A stretch of 64,000 nt of DNA from Neckera pumila (lineage: Eukaryota; Streptophyta; Bryopsida; Hypnales; Neckeraceae): contig OZ018416.1 of the NCBI GenBank assembly GCA_963969595.1, positions 6,030,065 to 6,094,064 of the forward strand, in the 5' to 3' direction. A model generated the notes under the pieces. That model searched no databases. It saw only the letters and a program-made list of their open reading frames with translations, and was not told the DNA's origin. Positions 52,917 to 64,000 of this stretch are shown here, piece by piece. The position numbers and the translations under genes were made by a program. How positions within the stretch are numbered: position 1 is the stretch's first letter; each line of letters begins with the position of its first letter.

Positions 52917-53494
52917 CCCTTAAAGTTCCAAATAAATTTTATGTTGAAAATCACTCAAAATTGCTACTTTTGTTGCATTCATTGAAAAAATAAAAAAAGT
53001 GTATTTTTTTAAGAACTAATTGTAAGATCTTGAACTACGGTTCTTTCTAATTATGTGGTAAAATTTTTGTGATGCTTGACCGTATGGATTCAAAGATATT
53101 AGCATTCAAAGTGAAAAAAAAAGTTTTTTTCAAGAAAATGGTTTAATTGCCCTCAAAACAATAAACTCTATAACTTTCAAATCACTAATCCAAATGGAAT
53201 GAATCAAAGTTTCCCATTTCAACAGAAATATAATCTATTAGAAAAAAACTATAAAAAAAATTTATTTCAATTTTTTATGAATTTTTTTTGTTGCCTGATC
53301 ACTTCAATTTTGAGGTTATAGTAGCATAACTTTTGCTGCCGGACACCAATCAAAATAAAATTACTTTCCCAGGAAGCTAATGAGTTCTTCTATATTATGC
53401 AAACGTTTAATAAAGTTTTATTGACATTTGAGCTTATAGGTACCTTCCAAACATCCATTATATCCCTCGTAGGGACAAACAGGGACTTTAGGGA
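52917..53494 (+). mobile_element. TTAA-family element, subfamily D, copy 2
   Basis: A 578-bp element starting CCCTTAAAGTTCC after a mutated target ATAA and ending GGGACTTTAGGGA, followed by TTGA. It has the subterminal AAAATTGCTAC block, GATCTTGAACTACGG, and the internal block CCAAATGGAATGAATCAAAG, which also occurs inverted in subfamilies A and B. No coding capacity. Confidence 0.65.
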
Positions 53495-54569
53495 TTGAAT
53501 TCAGATATTGCATACAATATTAATTTAGAATACTCTTATGAAATATCCCCCACCTACTTTATTAATGCTCTAAAAAATTATAATTACATCATATGAATAT
53601 AATGCTCTTAAATATCTTTGAATATATTGCTCTTTAATATAAATGAATAATGCTCTTTCATATAATGAATAGAATGTTGTTTAATATGTGTTTTATACAA
53701 AATGCAACATCAAAAACAATGCCCATAGTTGTTCACTGCAAGGACAAAAGGATAAAAATAATTAATAAATTATCTCAAAATATGATCTTCTGTCCCTTCT
53801 TATGGAACTTTATCACTGGAATGAAATTTACGGATCAGTTTTCCATTTTAATTTATTATTGACGGCCATAGTTTAAGCTTGTATATGTATATATTTTCAA
53901 TCAAGAATGTTATTGATACATAACATACATAGAATTGTGGCATCAAATAATTAATAATTTTGAAAATTTGGATTCATAACTGTGAAAACAAAATTATTTT
54001 ACAAGACTTCTGTTTCCATTAAAACATATTAATTTTCAATTATATACTTTTCTAAAATATTAGCTTCCATTTCCATCAATATCTCTCTTCAAGTGGCTTG
54101 AATTAATTTTAAGAAGCACAATTTGGAAAAAATGCATCTAAGACATTTAGATTAAATTGGCATAAGAAGTAGCAGATTGACGGATTCAAAGATTGTTTGG
54201 TTTAAGTACAATTTTGTATTGACATCAAACCAACTCAGTGTAGGAAATTATAAAGGCTACAGAAATCTAATATACAGAAAGGACAATCATGTTATTGCAT
54301 GTCACACTTGAAGTCTCTCTGATATGTCCGGATGAATACCTATGAATAATTTGTAATTAATATGATTTTTGCAAAGAAAAATTCTAAAAAAATTTGTAAA
54401 ATGCTTTTTTCCAACTATGAAGGTAAAAAGAAATTAAATTACATATGGACATATAATAATACAAATAATTAATCGCACTTTTTATAAATGTATAATTTAA
54501 TGTAGAAATCTAATGCAGTTGTATGAAGTCTACAAAATAAAATGCCTTTTAAGTCTTACATTTAAAACT
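53495..54569. other. AT-rich intergenic DNA with a short degenerate tandem repeat
   Basis: Around 53590-53690 AATGCTCTTAAATATnnnTGAATAT-type units of roughly 27 bp repeat about four times. No gene recognised. Confidence 0.45.
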
Positions 54570-55720
54570 ACTGTGCCCTATGCCGTCGCCACAGTGAAAA
54601 CAAAAATAAAAGTAATTTTCTAATTTCTTAATCCGTGAAGGACCAAACGTTGTTTTTTGGCAATATAGCGATTTTGGTTAGCTCAGTACAAATGGAACTC
54701 TTATTCATATTCTTTGGACATTTCACACAATATGTGCCCAAGGAATAGCTTTAAGGCCCAAAAATTTTCAAAACTTCCGACTACATGGTTCAAAAGTTAT
54801 TGGATGATATGTCTATTTCAATGCTCGGCGGGCAGCTCAAAAAAATTCTGAAAAAATCACTTTAAAAAAAATTCATATTTAAAATTGGTTCTCTAGATCT
54901 ATATATACATATAAAGCTCTGAATTATTCCATTTTGTTTTATGAAATGAAAATTATGAGGTGTTCTAGTTTGCAGGCAATCATAAATTCCCTAATCAGAA
55001 ATGAACTTCGGAGTCCTTTATTTCACTCAAATAAAGGTATTTTTTGAAAAAAATAAAAGCATAGGATGTATATTGTTTATTGCAACATTACAACCTTTGG
55101 ATTTGACAATTTCCAATTCCAAAATTAAATTCTGAACAATTTGGTATTGTGCATCACTCTCTACTTCTTTCTACAACCTATTTTTTCCCTACAGTTGTAC
55201 AATTACAAATGATTTGAATTTTTTTGAGCATGTAGCTAAATTGTTTTAAAAAATGAATCCAGAGAGTAACCACAATATTGGACATTTTTTCATTTAAATA
55301 TGACCTTGTAAAGTGTACCTGCCCGATTTTTTGCAGGGCCAAAACAAGGGTTTCTGTAAATTCGAATGCTAATATCTTGCAATGTACATGGTGCAAAATT
55401 TTGAATTTTTTCTACATATTTTCAAACAAGTTTACTACAAAATCCTATGATTACATGTCTCCAAAGATGTTTTTTTCCTGAAATTTGATACTTGTACTAG
55501 AAATGGCAGTTTTCGAGTGTCTTTGGTGAAAACATACTCTTTTACCTTTAGAGGTTCATTCAAAAATTAACTCCAAAATTTTAAAAACCTATACATTGTA
55601 AGTTTGAATGCCACAAAATTAAACCCGTGCACCATTTCTTCAACAAGGCTCTACGGCAGTACAAAGGATGCGGTTGGAGGATACACTATCTGGAAGATCT
55701 TAGTGAAAGGTAACTGACCA
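54570..55720 (+). mobile_element. SINE-like repeat E, copy 3, split by a TTAA element
   Basis: The left part, 54570-54627 (GCCGTCGCCACAGTGAAAAC, AAATAAAAGTAATTTTCTAA), matches 8126-8178. The right part, 55559-55720 (TTGTAAGTTTGAATGCCACA, CGTGCACCATTTC, AGATCTTAGTG), matches 8205-8335. The TTAA element at 54632-55554 sits between them. Copies at 8126 and 43192 are uninterrupted at the corresponding place. Confidence 0.6.
54632..55554 (+). mobile_element. TTAA-family element, subfamily A, copy 4 (nested)
   Basis: A 923-bp element with TTAA on the left (54628-54631) and a mutated TTCA on the right (55555-55558). Ends are TCCGTGAAGGACCAAACG and ACCTTTAGAGG, both diverged from CCCCTAAAG. AGAAATGGCAGTTTT (55499-55513) again lies 41 bp from the right end. 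A 67-codon plus frame (55278-55481) is a remnant of the frame in copies 1 and 2. More mutated ends suggest an older insertion. Confidence 0.8.
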
Positions 55721-56726
55721 TAAATCGCATTATTAAACAATCTAAAAAGATTTAGTACGGTTTTCATTTTTATATCGAAATAAAATTTGTAGGGTCCCAT
55801 TGGTAGTCAAAAGGGGATTCTAGATTCTATCTGGATGCATTTTTTGGACACCGTGTGAATAAACTACAAATTCCTAAAGTGTTGAGAATAAATGGAGCCA
55901 AAAGCAATAAAACAGTTAAATGAATACAAGGAGTACATTTTAGACAACAATATCCATTCTCTGATTTTAGAAAGCGTGCAATTTAGGTGTACTTACCTTA
56001 ACAAACAAACAAGCAAACAAATAAATAAGAAAATGCAAAAAAAAATAAACAAACAAGCTCTTTGTAAGCAAAAGAAGCGGAAATTCAAATGAACCCTACG
56101 ATTTGTAAATCCTGCTCATCGTGCAGGCTTCATCCTAGGATTCATATAGGCTTCGTCCTAAGGTCTGAAGTTCTCTTCGGGCTTTGTTTTAGGGTTTCCG
56201 GCGTTGTCTTTAGGCTTTGTCCGCGGGTTTCACGATCTCTTCAGACGAAGCCTCCTCGTCAATTCGACTTCAGAGTGCTCCGATTAAGACACACTGAAAT
56301 GGGTTTTCACGTACAGAGAACGTTTTGCAATTTTAGAGTAGATTTTGGTACCCACAGGCAATTTCAGGATGCGCTAACCTGTGTTTCTCTGTAGCATTTC
56401 AGATTGTCTTACGGTTTTAGACATCGTCGTTGGGAAATCCAGACAGTGGAGAGGATGATATCGAACGACGTAGGGTTTGGAAGATAATTTGAATTGAAAC
56501 TCCAGTTTGAGAGCAGTAGTAGCAATTGTGACAATAAAGAGGGAGACGGATACAAAGAACTCACGTGGTTGAATGTTAGCGACATTCCACTGAATGTTAG
56601 CGATGAAACAATTTTGTTTCAGGTAGGCGCGACAAACCTGGAACATGATTTCCAAACTCGATTTACTCAGCCTTCCAGAGAAACTGTCGCGTGTTGCGAG
56701 GCCTTCCACCAGACGACATTGTGCGT
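55721..56726. other. Intergenic DNA, becoming less AT-rich
   Basis: Includes a CAAA-rich patch near 56000-56055 and repeated AGGCTTCATCCTAGG / AGGCTTCGTCCTAAGG motifs at 56126 and 56149. TTTAGGGTTTCC at 56190 resembles a telo-box. No exon chain was found. Confidence 0.35.
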
Positions 56727-56799
56727 GCAAGTGAACAGTGTTTGCAGTCAGACCCTCCCCATGTGCGGGGGGTCTGACTACAAATATTGTTCATTGGCA
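56727..56799. repeat. Compact hairpin with miRNA-precursor-like stem
   Basis: AACAGTGTTTGCAGTCAGAC plus CC (56734-56755) pairs with GGGTCTGACTACAAATATTG plus TT (ending 56791), partly through G-U pairs. Pairing extends outward through GTGAAC / GTTCAT. The loop is only a few nucleotides, shorter than in most plant miRNA precursors, so a foldback MITE is equally possible. Confidence 0.5.
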
Positions 56800-59600
56800 A
56801 GTTGCGGTGAGAACAGGAACGGAGGTCTTTCCTCCACACACGACAGCTTGGCTACAGGTTCCCGGAAGTCAATAGCGGTGACGTTGCGGCGTGTTTCTCG
56901 GTGCTCTTCAACAACTGGATGCCACGAAAAGTTGGGTGGGGTGGAGAATTTACCTGACTTCTAGGTTTCGACTCTTCTGCCGCTCCTCTCTTCCGTCGCC
57001 GAGGTGTCTGTTGTTCTCCTCTGCCACTCCTCTCCTCCGTCTGGAGCTGTCGAAGTACCCTCTCTGCAAATTTACCACGTTCACAGAAATATTAATAGTG
57101 CAACCACAGTTTGATCAAGAGCTCGGGAGTGTTGGAAGGACGTCAAGCTCACCGGGTGCCTAGGCTAGTTCACTATTATCGATCGCTTGTGCACCAACAA
57201 AAGTCACGTTAATTCTGAGTCTCACTTTCCGTTTTGCATTTCACGTAGATGCTGAATTTGTATCTCCGTCTTTGTGTCGGCCTCTCCCATTTTTGCAAGA
57301 GGATTGACTGTTCATGGCGATGGGTGTGAGCTAATTTGTGCATGCACAGGACAGGACAAGACAGGAGAGGACGCGCAAGGAATTTCTGTCAAACTACGAG
57401 CTTGGTCAGGACATTGGCAAGGTAGATTTAAGGTATGGCATCTTGTAGTCAATGAGAGTTAGGGTTTAGGTTCTTTTGCTGTTGTTTCGTTTTTGGTTAT
57501 TTCTGGAAGGAAAGGCCGCCTTGGGAAGCACTGTTGCTATTCTCAGTTTTAGGCAAGAATCTAGTGTGAGCTCCTTGATTTTTTGAGATTGTTGAGCACC
57601 GTGCCATCAGAGATTGGTCGGAGAGAAATTGATCGTCTGTGAGGAGATAAAGACTTATCCAAGAGTATCAACAAAAGTGAGCTTTGATTTTTGAGGGTAG
57701 TCCCTGCGCGTGAGAGATTCAGCTGTAATGCTGATATTGGTCGTTTGAGATTGAGACAAATTGGGAGGCGTGGAGGTTGTGAATTGTATTCCTCTTGTGC
57801 ACTCAATCGTAATGAGAAATTTTCTGTGTTGTGAGCCTTACCTGAGCAGAGGGTAGTGACGAGATTGTGAGAGAAAGGGTTGTGAAGAAATTTTGAGAGA
57901 AAGGATTGTGACGGAGTTTATATTTGTGGATCTTCCGAATTTCACAGTCTTTTGCATTTCATACCACCCACCCACCCAGGACAACAATTGAAGCTAAAAT
58001 GATTGCACACTCTTGGCTTTTGGAATGGCGTAGGAAATCGGTCCATCCTTGGATCTTTCTGTTTGTAGAGAAGCTATATGATTCGGAGACTTGTACTCTC
58101 ATTGCCACATAGATTTGTGCAGTAAATCAAATTCTACAATTTTGCTGGATTCATAGGAAGGTAGGTATTTTGCTTGAACATTCTTTTGGCTTTAAGGTGT
58201 TTGGGCCTTCTGAATTTTTTTTATGAAATGAGCACCGCATTGCTTGAATCATTGTCATTACATCAGATGTGTGTGAAACAGTTTGTGAAAATCACGTGAC
58301 TTTGCCCAGCTGCCTGAACGTTGAGATCATCTGTTAACTTCTGACTGATAGTTCTAGCAATGCTTGCATTCTTAGATTTTCTATTCTGTTTTGGTCCCTT
58401 ATGTTGCTGCTTTGATGTGTTTCTCTCTTATATTTATTGTGAATGCGAGCTGCAAGTAAGTGCGAGAGGATTGAGGGTTGGTTGGTGAGGGTTTAGGGCT
58501 TTTTAACAGGCATTTGCAAGGGTGCGCCTTCTGGCTTTTGTTGATCTGCTTGTGAATTTTTTAAAATTGGAGTTCATCGTTTGTGGAAGCCCTAGCCGTG
58601 GTACGTGGTATGAGAAAATTTGATTTGAAGATGAAAGAGAGTTTGGGAGAGAGTGTTGCCTGCGTTGGGATTTACTGCAGCGTGGTTGTTGTTTAAATCG
58701 TTTTCTATTTATCGCTCTTGTTTAGGCGTGATAGTGAGAAGCAGAGAAGCACGATAAATGTGCATCGGGGCTAGTGAAGAATTCACAAGAATGGTTTCGG
58801 CTGTTTCTGGCAGAATTAATGTTTTGACGTGTAGTATTCTAGCTCTGGTAGAATTTAATTTGAGTGTGAATGAGATTTTGAGAAAGTTTGTGTACTGCCT
58901 GTGTCAGGATTTGCTGCTGCATCCTTGTACCATTTCAATCGAGGGGTTTCTCACGTGTTTCGTAAGAATCACGATAAATGTACGTCGTGGCTACCTAGCC
59001 GACAGCAATCCTTCCTTGTAGGGTGCAGGTGAGCTTCAGCCAGCCTAAGTGAGTAATAGCTTTCATCTTTGATATTCGATCTCGTGCAATGATGCGTTTC
59101 ATGTGATCGTGTTACGTTGCCATTTTCAATTGCGTTTATGTTCGTTTTGTTGCTTTCATATCCGCCTAACGTAGGCACGTAGCTAGCTCACCTTGTGACT
59201 CCAAGAGTTCTGCTTGTGGTGGAATTGCCATGAGTAGTCTTACGTATTCTGGACATCGTCGTCAATCGCAAAGCCTGAGTAGAACACTGATTGCATTGTT
59301 TATGTTACCTTTGAATGGCAATAAGATTGTTACCTGGCTCCTATTGCTGCATTTTGTTAACTTTCTTGAAGCTTTCTGAATGATTTGTTTCAACTTTGAT
59401 AGGATTGGAACAAGGCCACTTTTAGCCATCTGGGCACTTTCGGGTTGAAAGCAAAGAAGCCATGGTTGTATTCCAGCTATGCAAGAGAACGTTTCATTTT
59501 TATTGAGAATTGTCATGGTGATGTCTGATATTTCTCAACGTAGATGCTTGAGTGCCTTTCACAAGCAGGGGAGATGCGATGGAGGATGTCCTAGCACACT
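56800..59600. other. GC-richer region with gene-like signals but no resolved gene
   Basis: Telo-box-like TTAGGGTTTAGG (57461) and GGTTTAGGGC (58489), a doubled GTGAGAGAAAGG / TGAGAGAAAGGATTGTGACG segment (57868-57915) and a doubled CACGATAAATGT motif (58750 and 58971) look like 5' UTR or non-coding transcript sequence. The longest frames (to 156 codons from 56494) have no domain and no supporting splice chain. A gene with short exons or a non-coding RNA is possible. Confidence 0.3.
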
Positions 59601-61954
59601 CAGTGGTAGCTACCTGTCCACATATTCCATCTGATACACAAGTAAAGGCTACACGACGTTTATCCTTCATCTCTTCTCTAGATCAAATGTGTTTATCAAG
59701 TGGGATAATCAGGATATGCATTTAATGAAACTCCTGCAAGTGAATTTTTAAGGCACTAGAGTTCTTGAAGATTAAGCTTGAACCCGATGTTATCTTTAGC
59801 ATTTTTTGAGAAGGTCATATGGAATTGTCTGTGGCCAAGTATATTTGGTTTCATCTAAATTATATTACTCACAGTATGGCCAATTTCAAACTATGATTCT
59901 TTATTTCTTGAGGGTTTAGGGAGATTGAGTGCTGCACCCATGGAGATGGGAATGTCAATAGTTAGCAATTTAGTACAGTTGGATGCAATTTTTCCAGCCA
60001 TTAATATATTTTTAGTATTGACAAGTGAAAATGATGAGTATAAAAGAAATAGATTTTTTAGATGCGGTATGTAATTTCTATGATTTTCCAAAGAAACAAT
60101 TCCCTAGACCACTTAAATTGTCATGTAGGTGGATATTGAGCAGAAATCAACAAAAATTGGTAGATAACAAGTGAAAGTTAGGTATGTGTCCTTCAAATGT
60201 GTTAGTAAATGAAGGCCAAGCGTTTCAAGGTCACACTCCAAAATTAAGTTTCTTATTTGAATTCATTGAATTTAGTTACAATTCACTATAACCGTTTGTT
60301 AATGAAAATGAGTATGACACATTGTCACTCGCAACGTAATAGTAGTAGAATTAATGTAGACATTCACAAACAAGCAGTATAAATAATAAAAAATAATTCC
60401 TAGGAATCTTTCACAAACAAACAATTCCTGATACTTCCAGTGTATATGAATGAAAATAATTATTTCATGAGGTGTTTGAAAATTTAATTTAAGTTTGTTT
60501 GTATAGTTTTTAGTATACCCGTTCAAACATGACCAACCATGTAATTTGTTTAAGAAGATGCTTTTCTTGATGTGCAACCCATGAAAGGTGCAATGCATGA
60601 TAGTTTAAGTAGTATTATGTTTGACTTACTACTTTGATTTGTTTTATTACTAAATTGCATTTCTGTTACGCTATCACTCAATTCTTTAACATTTGAGCGA
60701 TATTTTTATTTTGTAGGAATTGCCTTTGGTCAGTGATAATTAGAAAGGAATATTTTTATTTGAGTTATTTCCGCAAATTGAGATTTTGTAAATTTCCTAA
60801 ACCTACTGGGCAAGTCACTACAAAATGAAACAAAGTTTAAGACATTGACAAGTCTTCAAGAATGAAGCACAATTGAAGATGTTGATATTTTTTTGGATAT
60901 GGTAGGTTTCTTCAGAGGAGTACATGTGTAGGAGCTCAACAACATAGAGGAGGAGCATTACCATCATCCATGCAGTGTGGTAGTTTGCAAGCTCATAGCA
61001 CCTACAACATTTGCATCAGGTATTATTCTTGGATTTTGATTTTTGAAAAAGTCTAAGTTCAGATCCACAACAGTGAAGCCTTTTCTTTCATTAAAAAACA
61101 TTAGGAATTGCAATTTCAGTGTAACGGGATTTGAACTTTTAATTCTGTTTTATGTCATTCAAATTGTTTTCAAACCAAAAACCAAAAATTCTAATTTGGT
61201 TCTTTGATCTTTAGATTTTTATTCTATGTTGACAAGGTAATTATAGATGTGGTTAAGTTTTTGTTAAAATAGCATATTCTTCTTATGTTTTCAAAGATAG
61301 ATGTCGTTGAAGGACGTAGACATTGTAGAAATTTTATATTTCTAAACAAAACAACTTAAAATGGATTTTAAAAATCAAATTTAACTAGTAGAGAACTTTT
61401 GTTTTATTTGGAAATCTTTTATTTTTACCCAAATATAATAAAAGCACCTTTGTTTTGTGACAACATTACTAAAAAGTTTATGAAAAAATGTAACAAATTT
61501 GATATTTGAATTGGTTTTGTTATTTGAAAAAATATTCTCAAAGTGCAGTGAAAGTATGAAACATGTGATTTCAAGAAAGATTGATATGATTTCTTTATTA
61601 TAATTTTGGGGCAAAGATGTCTATTGCAATATTCACTGTGTATAGTGTTGATGACTCTTAAAAGCAAGCCTCCCCTTTAACTGTTCTTGTATCCAAGAAA
61701 TCACAGTATACATTTAATTCAGAAAATTGTGGAGCACATATTGAAAAGACATAAAGTAATTGGTGTTTGAGTTAGGTATGACAAAGAAAAAGAGGAATGG
61801 AAGACTATTCTTCATTTTTGCATTTCAAATACCCTCATGATCTAACGTTTTCATCTTGAGATGAAAGGTGACATTGTTGTGTTTTCTACTCCCATGTATT
61901 CTCTAATACGTCTAGTTTTTAGAATAAGGATGCTTTAAATTATGAAAAATGTGA
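59601..61954. other. AT-rich intergenic DNA
   Basis: No gene, RNA or defined repeat was recognised. Confidence 0.45.
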
Positions 61955-62035
61955 GTCCACTTTTAAACTGATTGTTTTTTTGTTCAGTTTAGAACAAACT
62001 CCTTGAACTCAAATAAGACCTTGGGCATTTAGGGG
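61955..62035 (-). mobile_element. TTAA-family end fragment, subfamily C, copy 3 (inverted)
   Basis: On the minus strand it reads CCCCTAAATGCCCAAGGTC, then TTTGTTCTAAACTGAACAAA, matching 8652-8720. The flank is TTCA, a one-base change from TTAA. Only about 80 bp are recognisable. Confidence 0.6.
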
Positions 62036-64000
62036 TTCATACATGTGCACGTGAGAAAAGAAAGAATGATAGAAATCATCATTGTATAACTGGACGTGGC
62101 AACTCTGTCAAGAGTAGGATATATAGTCTATTTATTAACGTCAAACGGAAGCATCACATTGTCTACATGTTTCATTTTCATTGCAAGGTGCAAATGTTTG
62201 AATATACTAGTTGTATCTACAACTTGAACTTTGTATGTAGTGGAAGACTAGTGTAATAATTAAATGGAGGCATTTCGAAAACTTTGATTGCACACATTGT
62301 AAAATAGAAATGTTTCAAGGAGAAGGAGATTTGATATTTTTTTGGGAGCACATTGTTATATACAAGTAAGTACATGATGAGAATGAAAAAAATGTGACAC
62401 AACCTAAAAAGTGAAAACAAAAATGTAAAGCACGAAATGAATTTATCAAATTGTTATATCTACAAAATTTCATTCTATAAACATATTTTTTCCGAGAAGT
62501 TGTACGAGTGCACTTTATGATTTTTTTGATTTTTTTGATTATACTATGGAAAAAAGATATGAAGGTTGCCCGAAAAAAAGATTTTTGAAATCTTTTTTAT
62601 TGGTACAAAAAAATGAAATAAATTAAAGCATTGGATATTGGCTAGACTGATGTATAGGAATTAAGAATTCATGAAAGTATCATTGTTCCATTATCTTTTG
62701 TACTATGCTTTGAGACAACCTCCATTTTTACTTCTATATTTGATACATTCTTATTGATGGTAACTAGAACGTACCAACAATCATAATCATCCTTATACTC
62801 ATACATTAACAATAGGGTTCCCTTGAATTGTTTCCCATAGTATCGTAAATCCACCCCCATGTTTAATTGTGGTTGGTAGGCTATGATATTTTAATTTTTT
62901 TGAAGTAGAACAATGGAACTGCAGTAGACTTTAGTATAGTTAGTATTGGGAAGTTGGATTTTCAAAATGCATTACAAAATTAATGATTTTTTTAAAAAAA
63001 AGACATTTTTTGATTGTAAAAACAATTGAAATAATAGAAAATAAATTGGGACAGTCAAAATTGTGAACGTGTGGAACTAGGACTTTATAATCTTCCGCAG
63101 AAGATCATATTCTACAAAGTTCTCAAGTGACAATTGAGTTTGTTTTACTTCTCTTCTGTATTCAAAATGAATACAATATAGTCAATAGCTTTAAATGAGG
63201 ACAATAGGAGGAAGTTGTCAGTTGTTACTGAAATGAATTATATTGGGTTGGCAAATTAAGTGGTTTCATTGAAAGGCAACAATAAAATGAAAATGAAAAC
63301 TAATGTTACCAAGCACATAGTTTTCAATTACTTATTCTCTATTACTTAAAAATTAAAATTCACAATTATTTAACCACATGACAGGTGCTCCAAAGGATTG
63401 CCTAAAGGCTAGCATACCTACTATGCTATTGTAAATTGTTTCTCTCTTTTATGATGCTTGCCATTTTATTTTCACTTTGTGCTCAGTAGTGCAACCTTGG
63501 AGTCGTATGAATATTCTTATAATACTTCTTGAATTGTTTGGAAATTGAAGGTTGTTATGTTCTATGAATGTAATTAAGTATTTAGGAGAATTTGAGACCT
63601 TTGATTTTGAAGCCTATATTCTAGAAGAGAAAGAATGGTGGAGTTGTTGATAGTGCATGTTGCTTTACCAGATATCTTAAGAAAATCAAAGGTCGCAGAA
63701 CGCAACAATTGATAGTGGAAGCAGCACAATCACGCATGTTATATAGTTACCTGTAGAATCAAGAGCAGCAAGCAGATCTGCATCAAGTACTTTTTCCCCC
63801 TTTTTTAAAAAATGAAAGCATTTCATTAATGTAAGTCGGGATGTACTCATGCCGATTTCATTCTCATTCTTTAGAGCTTGTTATTTCTTCTTTGCAAATA
63901 TAAAACTGTTTGTGGAAGATATGAATTTATGCCGAAATAAACTGTTTCATGATTACCTATGAAGAATTTCATAAATCCATTACATATTATGGATGAAGAT
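62036..64000. other. AT-rich intergenic DNA
   Basis: No gene recognised. A weak family F-like stretch (AAAAATGAAAGCATTTCATT) lies near 63808-63830. Confidence 0.45.

Noticed and set aside
56374..56964. 118-codon minus and 156-codon plus frames overlapping each other
   Set aside because: They overlap in opposite directions, lack domains, and the plus frame crosses the 56727-56799 hairpin. Either could be a partial exon but neither is supported.

Overview
The window looks like nuclear DNA of a land plant, and I cannot name the species. The signs are AT-rich intergenic sequence, one 20-exon gene with GT-AG introns, telo-box-like AAACCCTA sequences near gene starts, Stowaway- and Tourist-type MITEs, and a DUF7869-type gene. 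The last two points rest on remembered families, because no database search was possible. No rRNA, tRNA, CRISPR array or virus-like gene was seen.

Layout. From 1 to about 28.6 kb is repeat-rich intergenic DNA. It holds a 1.28-kb element with GGGCC terminal inverted repeats, many copies of one family of TTAA-flanked elements, foldback hairpins, SINE/LINE-tail repeats, a 519-bp tandem duplication, a 124-bp tandem array and a 139-bp Tourist-like MITE. From 28.6 to 32.1 kb is an unresolved region, possibly a gene or decayed gene on the minus strand, disrupted by a 381-bp inverted-repeat element. From 32.75 to 40.08 kb is the one clear gene, a WRN-type RecQ DNA helicase on the plus strand. Its 20 coding exons join in phase to 928 codons. 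From 40 to 47.6 kb is intergenic DNA with foldbacks, a long TA microsatellite and more repeats. From 47.9 to 51.1 kb (minus) is an intronless DUF7869-like gene broken by one nonsense codon and two +1 frameshifts. From 51.2 to 64 kb is AT-rich intergenic DNA with more TTAA elements and a moderately GC-richer stretch (56-59.6 kb) in which no gene could be resolved.

The most unusual content is the TTAA family. At least ten copies or fragments in four subfamilies (called A, B, C and D here) begin or end with CCCCTAAA-type termini flanked by TTAA. Full-length subfamily A copies are 912 to 925 bp. One sits inside a Stowaway MITE and another inside a SINE-like repeat. TTAA target duplications with CCC termini are the hallmark of piggyBac-type transposition, but no transposase is encoded here. 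The RecQ helicase is probably a nuclear DNA repair and recombination enzyme. It shows no functional link to the repeats.
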